In this document: piece by piece, positions 1 to 6,040 of the stretch
Layout: each line of letters opens with the position of its first letter
Numbering within the stretch: position 1 is the stretch's first letter
Origin: Desulfobulbaceae bacterium
Lineage (GTDB): Bacteria > Desulfobacterota > Desulfobulbia > Desulfobulbales > Desulfocapsaceae
Length of the DNA: 7,466 bases
Assembly: GCA_003509305.1 (NCBI GenBank)
Contig: DOMU01000084.1
Coordinates: forward strand, 10,282-17,747
Direction: 5' to 3'
Translations under genes and position numbers: made by a program
The notes under the pieces: model-generated
The model's input: only the letters and a program-made list of their open reading frames with translations
The model's database searches: none
Told to the model about the DNA's origin: nothing

Positions 1-954
1 GCCTTGTTTGCCCGCCATGGCCATGACTTTTTTTAAAAGAACAATCGAGCGGATGCCTTTGAATTCGGCGCTCGTATCGGGAAATTGGCGGCCAATGTCG
101 CCTAAGCCCAAGGCGCCAAGGATGGCATCGCAGAGGGCATGGGTGGCGGCGTCGGCGTCGGAATGCCCGGCCAATCCCATGGTGTGGGGAATGGTCACTC
201 CGGCCAAAATCAAGGCGCGGTCTGCCGTGAATCGGTGGGCGTCGTAGCCATGACCGAGACGCGGCGGATGGAAACTTTGCGGCGCCAGCAGTTTTTCCGC
301 CAAAGCCAGATCCTCCGCATGGGTGATTTTGATGTTGGCGCGTTCGCTTTCAACCAAGGTCACCGGCAGGCCGGCCATTTCCAAAAGCGCGGCCTCGTCG
401 GTGACATCTTCGTGGCCGAAGCGGGTAAAGGCCTCCAGCAGCAGATTAAGCCGCGCCGTTTGCGGTGTTTGCGCCTGCCACAAGCTGTCGCGGCTGACGG
501 TAGTGACGATGCGCGTGTTGGTGTCCTGGCGCTTCAAGGTATCCTGAACGGGAATCGCGGCAATGGCGGCGCCATCTTCGCGGGCAACCTTGATGCAGCG
601 GTCAATTAACGCCCGCGTCACCAGGGGTCTTGCGCCATCGTGAACGAGGACGATTTCCGTATCAGCATCAAGTGCCTTCAGCCCGGCCAACACAGAATCC
701 TGACGGCGTTTACCACCCGGAACAAATGAAAGGCGTGGTGACGTCAGACCATAGCCGGCGCAAAGGGCCTTGGTTTCATCGAGCCGCGCCGCCTGTGTTA
801 CGACGACGACGCGGGAAATTTCCGCATGATCGAGGAATGGGCGCAGGCTGCGGATTAAAACCGGCGAACCAGCGAGCAAGGCATACTGTTTGGGAATGGA
901 CATTCCCATGCGGCTGCCGGAACCGGCGGCGACAATGACGGCGGCGGTGGTCAT
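1..954 (-). CDS. ispDF: Bifunctional IspD/IspF (MEP isoprenoid pathway), 3' end cut by window edge
   Basis: The frame is open from ATG at 954 to the left edge (318 codons), so the C-terminus is missing (probably about 75 residues, judging from usual family length). The N-terminal part (about 1-228) is IspD, which makes CDP-ME from MEP and CTP: nucleotide-binding AAGSGSRM at 9-16, K22, PGGKRRQDSV at 79-88, VHDGARP at 104-110, QTPQ at 162-165, TDEA at 185-188 and the lysine of NIKIT (K209). After a short linker, IspF (MEcPP synthase) starts near 232: GHGYDAHRF with predicted metal ligands D238 and H240, GHSDAD with the third ligand H264, then LGDIG and FPDTS. The two steps are non-consecutive in the pathway; fusions are known in alpha-, epsilon- and some deltaproteobacteria. 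The product is cytosolic. The start lies 15 nt past the 3' end of rnpB, preceded only by TTTTTTTTTCTCCCC, with no Shine-Dalgarno. No in-frame ATG was seen just upstream, and the N-terminus fits IspD, so the start is probably right. Confidence 0.96.
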   Translation of the reverse strand, partial: MTTAAVIVAAGSGSRMGMSIPKQYALLAGSPVLIRSLRPFLDHAEISRVVVVTQAARLDETKALCAGYGLTSPRLSFVPGGKRRQDSVLAGLKALDADTEIVLVHDGARPLVTRALIDRCIKVAREDGAAIAAIPVQDTLKRQDTNTRIVTTVSRDSLWQAQTPQTARLNLLLEAFTRFGHEDVTDEAALLEMAGLPVTLVESERANIKITHAEDLALAEKLLAPQSFHPPRLGHGYDAHRFTADRALILAGVTIPHTMGLAGHSDADAATHALCDAILGALGLGDIGRQFPDTSAEFKGIRSIVLLKKVMAMAGKQG

Positions 955-969
955 GGGGAGAAAAAAAAA

Positions 970-1329
<360 letters not shown>

Positions 1330-1337
1330 CGGGCGGA

Positions 1338-1366
1338 AGTGTACCGGCGATGGCCGGACGGCGCCA
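1338..1366 (-). promoter_or_regulatory. Candidate sigma70-type promoter for rnpB
   Basis: On the minus strand a TACACT -10 (1343-1338) lies 8 nt before the predicted rnpB 5' end at 1329. With a 17-bp spacer the -35 hexamer is TGGCGC (1366-1361), a poor match. The -10 and its distance to the P1-defined 5' end are good; the -35 is weak. Confidence 0.4.
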
Positions 1367-1382
1367 GCGAAATCAGGCGCCA

Positions 1383-2099
1383 TCAAGTTTCTTGCGGTGG
1401 CTGGTAGTAGACGATGCGCTGGCAACTGGGGCATTCGTGGATGCTGTCGCCGCGCAACAGCAGGTTGTACTGTTGCGGTGGCAATTTCATGTGACATCCC
1501 TGGCATACTTCCCGTTCGACATTGGCGATGGCGATGCCGTGACGGCGTTTGCGCAGCATTTCGTATTTGCGCAAAAGGGCGGCGTCGATCTGGGTTGCTT
1601 CCTGCCCGCGCCGGGCCAGCTTGACTTTTTTCACGGAGGCGATTTCGGCGACTAAGCGCTGTACCCGTTCACTTTCCTCGGTGACCAGCGTGGTTTCACC
1701 GGCGATGAGGTTTTTTTCCTCGCCGATGCGGATGGACATGGTGTCAATCTCCTGCATGATTGACAGGATGTGTTCTTCATTTTCTTTGACCACCTTCTTG
1801 GCCTCCTCGATTTCTTTGAGGATGGCCTGCTGCTCGCGGCTGGTCTGTACCCGCATCATCTTGGCCTGTCGGTCGCGCACTTGATCCTGCTTGTCGGCCA
1901 TGTTCCCTTCAAGAAGCTTTTTCTCCTTCTCCTTGTCTTTGATGGCGGCGGCGAGTTCACCGACGGCTTCTTCCCGGCTGGCGATGTCCTGTTGGCGCTG
2001 GGCCAAAGCCTCCTCCTCGGTGCGGATACTGCTATCGATTTTGTCGAGTTCCAGATCGAGTTTTTGAAGTTGCACCAGTTGTGCGATATGTTTATTCAC
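1383..2099 (-). CDS. Coiled-coil protein with C-terminal C4 zinc ribbon (COG1579 type)
   Basis: I chose the GTG at 2099 (238 residues): AAGGAGGAG (2111-2103) is an excellent ribosome-binding site for it, and the homologous-looking sequence MNKHIAQLVQLQKLD begins there. A longer ATG start at 2186 would add 29 unconvincing residues overlapping the upstream gene. Residues about 5-155 form a long charged heptad-like coiled coil, including the family's TSREQQAILKEIEEAK stretch (86-101). A zinc ribbon follows, with C199-x2-C202 and C223-x2-C226. The fold matches the zf-RING_7/DUF164 family, with a two-helix hairpin carrying a nucleic-acid-binding-type ribbon; the cellular role is not well established. 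The start overlaps the nif3-like stop by 8 nt, which points to translational coupling. Family assignment is firm; a role in RNA binding or translation is inference. Confidence 0.92.
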   Translation of the reverse strand: MNKHIAQLVQLQKLDLELDKIDSSIRTEEEALAQRQQDIASREEAVGELAAAIKDKEKEKKLLEGNMADKQDQVRDRQAKMMRVQTSREQQAILKEIEEAKKVVKENEEHILSIMQEIDTMSIRIGEEKNLIAGETTLVTEESERVQRLVAEIASVKKVKLARRGQEATQIDAALLRKYEMLRKRRHGIAIANVEREVCQGCHMKLPPQQYNLLLRGDSIHECPSCQRIVYYQPPQET

Positions 2100-2925
2100 A
2101 TTCTCCTCCTTGTGATGTGGGGTTTGAGGCTGGGCAGCCCACCAGATTGAACGGTGGTTGTTCGGTTTCGGTGCGATGGATGACAAGGCCGCTTAGGCCC
2201 CGCAACCAGCTGGCAAGAAGATCCACAGCCAGACGTTCGGTGCCGTAATGGCCGCCGTCGATAAGGCAAAAGCCGCTCTCCCGTGCCCATACAGCGGTGT
2301 TGTGCTTGATTTCGCCGGACAGGTAAACCTCGGCGCCAAGCCGGCAAGCTAAAGGCGCGAATTCTGAGCCGCTGCCACCACAGACGGCGGCGGTGGTGAT
2401 GGCCTCCGGCAACTTGCCCGCGACGGATAGCGCCGGGTTGGCGGTGGCGACCGCAGCCCGCCGTAGAAATTCTTTGGCGGGAACAGGTTGGCTGAACGAG
2501 CCAATGCGGCCCAGGCCGGTTTTTACATGGCCGGATATCGCCTGTAGCGGTTGTGTCTCGCTCAAGCCAAGCGCTTGCGCCAGGGCGTCGCTGACGCCGC
2601 CTTGGGCGCTGTCAAGATTGGTGTGGCAGGCGATGAGGGTGATGCCACGCACCAAGGCCAAACGCAGGATTTTACCGATGGGTTCGGCCAGGTCGATGCG
2701 GGAAAGCGCTTTGAAAATCGGTGGATGATGGCTGACGATAGCCTGACAATCTTTGCCGATGGCCTCGTCGATGGTGCCGAGCGTCACATCAAGGCAGACG
2801 AGAACATTTTTAACCTTGCCATTACCGTCGCCGACGATGAGGCCGACGTTGTCCCAGGCTTCCGCCAGTTCCGGCGGCGCCAGACGATGAAGATGCTCAA
2901 GCAGATGGCGGACGAGGAGGCTCAT
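2092..2925 (-). CDS. Nif3-like dinuclear metal centre protein (YbgI/DUF34 family)
   Basis: This 277-residue protein is the short form of the Nif3/YbgI family, without the PII-like insert of YqfO-type proteins. Visible signatures in order: AWDNVGL (23-29), SHHPPIF with H66/H67, HTNLD with H101 and D105, YLSGEIKH (201-208) and GGHYGTERLA with H226 and E230. These correspond to the two-metal ligands of YbgI (two His, one Asp, His, Glu). Family members form toroidal hexamers; a GTP cyclohydrolase I type 2 label is common in databases but poorly supported, so I give no reaction. The tail after about 255 (rich in P, S, G and ending GGECE) lies outside the core. Its TAA stop overlaps the GTG of the zinc-ribbon gene; the two are probably co-translated. 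The ATG at 2925 has no good Shine-Dalgarno, and an intrinsic terminator lies only about 25 nt upstream. Confidence 0.94.
   Translation of the reverse strand: MSLLVRHLLEHLHRLAPPELAEAWDNVGLIVGDGNGKVKNVLVCLDVTLGTIDEAIGKDCQAIVSHHPPIFKALSRIDLAEPIGKILRLALVRGITLIACHTNLDSAQGGVSDALAQALGLSETQPLQAISGHVKTGLGRIGSFSQPVPAKEFLRRAAVATANPALSVAGKLPEAITTAAVCGGSGSEFAPLACRLGAEVYLSGEIKHNTAVWARESGFCLIDGGHYGTERLAVDLLASWLRGLSGLVIHRTETEQPPFNLVGCPASNPTSQGGECE
2103..2111 (-). promoter_or_regulatory. Strong Shine-Dalgarno that decides the GTG start of the zinc-ribbon gene
   Basis: AAGGAGGAG on the minus strand lies inside the last codons of the nif3-like gene, with 5 nt between the GGAGG core and the GTG at 2099. It supports the short GTG start over the upstream ATG and would let ribosomes finishing nif3 reinitiate. 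Confidence 0.85.
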
Positions 2926-2939
2926 TGTTGAACAGGCTG

Positions 2940-2968
2940 AAAATACAAATAAAAAAAGGTACAGTCAT
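2940..2968 (-). promoter_or_regulatory. Tentative promoter for the nif3-like gene, overlapping the upstream terminator
   Basis: On the minus strand ATGACT (2968-2963), a 17-bp spacer and TATTTT (2945-2940) match the -35 and -10 at 4/6 each. The -35 lies within the 3' arm of the terminator hairpin and the T-run is the spacer. Transcription would begin about 8 nt before the ATG, giving a near-leaderless mRNA. This is weak evidence; terminator read-through is the alternative. Confidence 0.25.
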
Positions 2969-2984
2969 CTGTGACTGTACCTTT
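2951..2984 (-). terminator. Strong intrinsic terminator at the end of the tRNA transcription unit
   Basis: A perfect 13-bp stem (2984-2972 with 2967-2955; core GGTACAGTCA/TGACTGTACC) with a 4-nt loop is followed on the minus strand by a run of seven T (2957-2951). On the plus strand only three T follow, so it points leftward. It ends transcription coming from the tRNA before the nif3-like gene. Confidence 0.85.
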
Positions 2985-2988
2985 CGTG

Positions 2989-3014
2989 AAAACGTGGCGC
3001 ACAACCGCGCCGCG
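2989..3014 (-). terminator. Second, weaker hairpin with T4 just upstream of the main terminator
   Basis: On the minus strand CGCGGCGC (3014-3007) pairs with GCGCCACG (3000-2993) apart from one C-A mismatch, around a 6-nt loop, followed by TTTT (2992-2989). It forms a tandem with the stronger hairpin 5 nt further on. It may be a first terminator or a 3'-protective structure. Confidence 0.4.
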
Positions 3015-3112
3015 TTGGCATGTCTGAAAAATCTGTGTGAGAAATGAAAACGGCTTCAAAACAGCGCGGCCTTCGAGGCGGTAGGGGTGTGCGTTTGCGC
3101 CATGGCTATAAC
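3015..3112 (-). other. Non-coding stretch between tRNA and tandem hairpins
   Basis: Up to the main hairpin at 2984, 128 nt lie between the encoded CCA of the tRNA and the terminator, with no second tRNA and no credible gene. Two tiny ATG frames (15 and 18 codons on the minus strand) have no ribosome-binding site. It may be only a precursor 3' trailer or could hold a small RNA; the sequence does not decide. Confidence 0.4.
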
Positions 3113-3188
3113 TGGTGGGCGCAGCAGGGGGCGAACCTGCGACCGACCGGTTATGAGCCGGTGGCTCTACCAACTGAGCTATACGCCC
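3113..3188 (-). tRNA. tRNA with CAT anticodon, probably elongator tRNA-Met
   Basis: The 76-nt cloverleaf folds cleanly on the minus strand: acceptor GGGCGTA/TGCGCCC with one G-T pair, D arm GCTC-AGTTGGTA-GAGC, anticodon arm ACCGG-CTCATAA-CCGGT, variable CGGTC, T arm GCAGG-TTCGCCC-CCTGC, discriminator A and an encoded CCA. The anticodon is CAT. It lacks initiator features (the first acceptor pair is G-C and there is no GGG/CCC anticodon stem), so it is elongator Met or the lysidine-modified Ile2 tRNA, and sequence alone does not separate these firmly. T-loop position 58 is C rather than the near-universal A. It has its own promoter and a terminator about 130 nt downstream. Confidence 0.93.
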
Positions 3189-3207
3189 TTACTCTGACGA
3201 ATTTTAT

Positions 3208-3236
3208 ATTAGAATGCTCACTCCCGGAAAAGTCAA
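3208..3236 (-). promoter_or_regulatory. Promoter of the CAT tRNA gene
   Basis: On the minus strand TTGACT (3236-3231), a 17-bp spacer and TCTAAT (3213-3208) match the -35 and -10 at 5/6 each; the -10 runs into an AT-rich TAATATAAAAT stretch. The predicted start is near 3200, leaving a leader of about 12 nt for RNase P to remove. Confidence 0.6.
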
Positions 3237-3316
3237 TGGGAAAAATCGAAAATTCCGATGCCGCACCGGAACGGAAAAGTTGCTGAAAGACATTATCTTT
3301 TCCTTGCGATTTTCTC

Positions 3317-3331
3317 TGAGAATCATTATCA
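3317..3331. promoter_or_regulatory. Putative Fur box between the tRNA and fprA
   Basis: TGAGAATCATTATCA matches the 7-1-7 Fur consensus TGATAATnATTATCA at 14 of 14 specified positions but one (13 of 14; 14 of 15 counting the free centre). It fits PerR less well. It lies about 40 bp upstream of the -35 of the best fprA promoter and overlaps a weaker plus-strand promoter candidate (TTGCGA at 3304-3309, 17 bp, TATCAA at 3327-3332). Iron-dependent control of fprA is the likely role; this is inference. Confidence 0.55.
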
Positions 3332-3370
3332 AACGAAGAAATCCGAACGTGTGACGCCCGGCACCCACGC

Positions 3371-3399
3371 TTGTCAAGATACCAGCGGTACTGTATGAT
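3371..3399 (+). promoter_or_regulatory. Sigma70-type promoter for fprA
   Basis: TTGTCA (3371-3376), a 17-bp spacer and TATGAT (3394-3399) match the -35 and -10 at 5/6 each. The start would be near 3406, giving a 5' UTR of about 88 nt. That UTR holds an imperfect palindrome, GCGGCACGTGACCGC (3439-3453), of unknown meaning. Confidence 0.6.
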
Positions 3400-3493
3400 G
3401 CCTGAAATTTGGCAAACGCGAAAAAATGAAAATTTTAGGCGGCACGTGACCGCTGACTGTTTTTGAAACCAATTTTCTTTATGGAGAGCACTA

Positions 3494-4687
3494 ATGGCTA
3501 CTTGCGAAATTGCCAAAGGGGTGTATTGGGTTGGCGCGATTGACTGGGATGTCCGTAGCTTTCACGGCTATTCCACCAATCGGGGCACGACCTACAATGC
3601 CTATTTAATAGTTGATGAAAAAGTTACCCTTATCGATTGTGTCAAGGCGCCGTTTTTCGACGAGCAGGTGCGCCGCATAAAGGAGATCATCGACCCAGCA
3701 AAGATTGATTATCTCATCGTCAATCACGTCGAGATGGATCATTCCGGTGGCCTGCCAAGGATGATGGAGCTGATCAAACCGGAGAAACTGTTCTGCTCGC
3801 CGATGGGCCAAAAGGCCATCATTGATCATTTCCACCGTGAGGATTGGCCGTTTGCCGTGGTGAAGACCGGTGACGACCTCTCTTTGGGTCAGCGCAGGGT
3901 GCAGTTTCTCGAAACCCGGATGCTGCACTGGCCGGATTCGATGTTCACCTACCTGCAAGACGAAAAGATTCTTTTTTCGAGCGACGCCTTCGGCGAGCAC
4001 TACGCTTCGAGCGAGCGTTTCGATGATCAGGTTAATCTGCCGGTGGTTATGGAGCATTGCGCCAAATACTACGCCAACATCCTCTATCCTTATTCGCCGC
4101 TGGTGCAGAAGCTGTTGCAAACCGTCGCCAGCCTGAAACTCGACATTAAAATGATTGCCCCGGATCATGGCATCATCTGGCGTGACAAGCTGAACACCAT
4201 CATCGAAGCTTACGATGCCTGGAGTTCCGGCAAATGCGCCGACAAAGCCCTGGTCATCTTTAACACCATGTGGCACTCGACCGAGAAAATGGCCCAGGCG
4301 GTAATGCGGGGGCTGGAGGATACGGGTGTGCCGACGGAGCTGCTCAATCTCGATGCCTGTCACCGCAGCGATGTCATGACCGAAATCCTGCGCGCCAAAG
4401 GCGTGGTGCTTGGCAGTTCGACCATCAACAATGGCCTGTTGCCGGAAATGGCCGGTTTCATCTCGTATATGAAGGGGTTGAAACCCTTTGATAAAATTGG
4501 CGCCACCTTCGGCTCTTTTGGCTGGAGTGGTGAGGCGGTCGGGCTTTTAACCCAGGCGATGACCGACCTGCATTTCACCCTGGTTGACGATTCAAGTATC
4601 AAACACAAGTATGTCCCCACCCAACAGGCGCTCGACCAGTGCGCTGCCTTGGGAAAACGGGTTGGCGAGGCGATAAACAACCACTGA
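3494..4687 (+). CDS. fprA: A-type flavodiiron protein (FprA; rubredoxin:oxygen / nitric oxide reductase)
   Basis: The 397 residues match the usual size of stand-alone flavodiiron proteins such as Desulfovibrio Roo or Moorella FprA. The N-terminal metallo-beta-lactamase-like domain (about 1-247) carries every diiron ligand: H78-x-E80-x-D82-H83 in NHVEMDHSGG, H145 in MLHWPD, D164 in SSDAFG and H225 in PDHG. The C-terminal flavodoxin-like domain (about 250-397) has FMN-binding loops NTMWHSTEKM (257-266), SSTINNGLLPEM (308-319) and FGSFGWSGEA (339-348). These cytosolic enzymes reduce O2 to water and/or NO to N2O to protect anaerobes, drawing electrons from rubredoxin or another carrier. No rubredoxin domain is fused and none is encoded nearby, so the donor is unknown; which substrate is preferred cannot be read from sequence. 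GGAGAG (3483-3488) sits 5 nt before the ATG. It leads a likely four-gene operon and has a Fur box and promoter upstream. Confidence 0.97.
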   Translation: MATCEIAKGVYWVGAIDWDVRSFHGYSTNRGTTYNAYLIVDEKVTLIDCVKAPFFDEQVRRIKEIIDPAKIDYLIVNHVEMDHSGGLPRMMELIKPEKLFCSPMGQKAIIDHFHREDWPFAVVKTGDDLSLGQRRVQFLETRMLHWPDSMFTYLQDEKILFSSDAFGEHYASSERFDDQVNLPVVMEHCAKYYANILYPYSPLVQKLLQTVASLKLDIKMIAPDHGIIWRDKLNTIIEAYDAWSSGKCADKALVIFNTMWHSTEKMAQAVMRGLEDTGVPTELLNLDACHRSDVMTEILRAKGVVLGSSTINNGLLPEMAGFISYMKGLKPFDKIGATFGSFGWSGEAVGLLTQAMTDLHFTLVDDSSIKHKYVPTQQALDQCAALGKRVGEAINNH

Positions 4688-4714
4688 CGATTTTCTTATA
4701 CCCCGGATGGAATC

Positions 4715-5188
4715 ATGATATTTCCATATACCTTGTTGGTGTCCGGCAATGATTATGAAACCTGCTGCCAGCAGGCCTGTGACTTCCTGAAGAAAAACAA
4801 AGTGCTCGACTACGAGCGCGTGGAAGTTATCAAAGCGGAAAGCTGTTCCGGCGCCGATGCGAATTTTTGCCGCCGCATGAACGCTTCGATTAAAAAGCAT
4901 CGTGAGAATATCACCTTCCTGGTCAACGAATTGAACCAGATGGGCTTCCATTCGGTGGAAGACCTCCAGAATATGGAGCAGGGTTATCCCAGCAAGGTGC
5001 TCCATATTCTCGGCCACCTGCTTGATGGCTATGTCTGTGTCGATTCCCGTTTTTACAACCTGGTTGACTACAGCCATCAAGTACCGTCGGCCACCATCGC
5101 CAATATCAAGAGGCTGCCGAAACAATACTGGCTGATACGGGTCAACGGCCACCGGGCTTCCGAGCAAGAGCCGTCGCTGCAGCACTAA
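4715..5188 (+). CDS. Uncharacterised 157-residue protein downstream of fprA
   Basis: I do not recognise the family. The frame starts 27 nt after the fprA stop on the same strand and uses codons like its neighbours, so it is very likely a real gene co-transcribed with fprA. The ATG is preceded by a modest GGATGG. There is no signal peptide or membrane segment. The protein is mixed alpha/beta-looking and soluble, with six cysteines (C17, C18, C22, C44, C52, C108). Possible conserved-looking stretches are NMEQGYPSKVLHILGHLLDG (86-105) and DSRFYNLVDYSHQVP (110-124), rich in aromatic, His, Asp and Tyr residues; the H97/H101/D104 and D118/H121 groups could bind metal or ligand, but this is speculative. 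A CxxC pair is absent, so it is not a rubredoxin. A role linked to FprA (partner, maturation, sensing) is suggested only by position. Confidence 0.85.
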   Translation: MIFPYTLLVSGNDYETCCQQACDFLKKNKVLDYERVEVIKAESCSGADANFCRRMNASIKKHRENITFLVNELNQMGFHSVEDLQNMEQGYPSKVLHILGHLLDGYVCVDSRFYNLVDYSHQVPSATIANIKRLPKQYWLIRVNGHRASEQEPSLQH

Positions 5189-5240
5189 GCCCGCTGCTCA
5201 TCGCTACCCACCGGCTCCTGATATCCCGGGTATTTTTTTT

Positions 5241-6020
5241 ATGCAAGACGATTACCGGGATGAGCCGAGGGAGCGATTCGCGCCGCTTACCGCTACCGAT
5301 TACGCCCGTTTCTATGATCTGGAAATGGCCGATTATGACGAAGACGCCGCCTTTTACCATAATTTTCTTGCTGGTAACGAGGCGGTGCTCGAAGTTGGCT
5401 GTGGCTGCGGGCGGCTGGGATGGCGGTTGGCGGCCATGGGGCACCAGGTTATTGGCATTGATAATTCTTTGCCTATGCTGCGGCAAACCAGCAATCAGGC
5501 TCGGCCCGGCTTTACCGCCATTGCCATGGATATGCGGCGGCTGGCCTTCGGCAAATGTTTTTCCGTGGTCATCATCGCCCACAACACCTTGAATCTTCTG
5601 GATAGTGAGGCGGAAATCCGGCAAACGCTCGCCGCTTGCCGCGTGGCGCTTGTGGCCGGTGGCCGTTTGTTGTTGCATCTCTTGCTGCCGGAAACGCCTA
5701 CGCCCTCTGAAAGACATATGCAGTTCAGGATGATGCCCTTGCCGCAAGGCGGCCAGCTGCTCAAAGAAATTATCCGCCATTATGCCTCGGATGGCGATAC
5801 CATGCTGTTGACCGAGCGCTACAAATACCGCCCCAGCGCTGGCCGGGCCGCTTTCCGTAATTACCAGCATCGCATGACGCTGCTTGCCTGGTCACCTGAG
5901 CGCTGGCGGCACCTGTTTGCCGAAACCGGCTGGCGCATCCGTTTTTTCTCGGTCGATGAGCCGCGGCGTTTTCCGTTTGCCACTGGCCGGGCGCTCTTGG
6001 TGGTGCTGGAGAAGCACTGA
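5241..6020 (+). CDS. Class I SAM-dependent methyltransferase, substrate unknown
   Basis: The 259-residue protein has a Rossmann-type methyltransferase core: motif I VLEVGCGCGRLG (49-60), the acidic residue ending strand 2 in VIGID (D74), an AMDMRRLAFG segment with D97 that would contact adenine, and HNTLNLL (114-120) at motif IV. A C-terminal beta-rich part (about 150-259) includes the end ATGRALLVVLEKH. This resembles small-molecule methyltransferases of the Methyltransf_11/25 type; the substrate cannot be predicted. It follows the 157-residue gene by 52 nt and precedes pgeF by 20 nt, so it is probably in the fprA operon. The ATG is preceded by eight T (5233-5240) and no Shine-Dalgarno, so translation may be weak; no better alternative start was seen, since the residues before motif I look like a normal N-terminal helix. 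Confidence 0.92.
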   Translation: MQDDYRDEPRERFAPLTATDYARFYDLEMADYDEDAAFYHNFLAGNEAVLEVGCGCGRLGWRLAAMGHQVIGIDNSLPMLRQTSNQARPGFTAIAMDMRRLAFGKCFSVVIIAHNTLNLLDSEAEIRQTLAACRVALVAGGRLLLHLLLPETPTPSERHMQFRMMPLPQGGQLLKEIIRHYASDGDTMLLTERYKYRPSAGRAAFRNYQHRMTLLAWSPERWRHLFAETGWRIRFFSVDEPRRFPFATGRALLVVLEKH

Positions 6021-6040
6021 ACCGAGATGACTTCCACGCC

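Noticed and set aside
2100..2186. Upstream ATG at 2186 as the zinc-ribbon protein start
   Set aside because: It would add 29 residues lying inside the nif3 coding region and lacks a ribosome site; the GTG at 2099 has a strong one and matches the family N-terminus.
3426..3449. 7-codon leader frame (MKILGGT) in the fprA 5' UTR
   Set aside because: No ribosome-binding site and a length expected by chance.
3151..3516. 121-codon minus-strand frame over the intergenic region
   Set aside because: It covers the tRNA, both promoters and the Fur box, has no ribosome-binding site and no recognisable domain.
3605..4363. 252-codon minus-strand frame
   Set aside because: It is the antisense shadow of fprA, whose diiron and FMN motifs are unmistakable.
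5205..5240. TACCC...GGGTA plus T8 as an intrinsic terminator before the methyltransferase
   Set aside because: The stem is only 5 bp with an 18-nt loop and no inner pairing, and the T-run abuts the ATG; too weak to call.
5142..5870. 242-codon minus-strand frame
   Set aside because: It is antisense to the methyltransferase, which has clear SAM-binding motifs.
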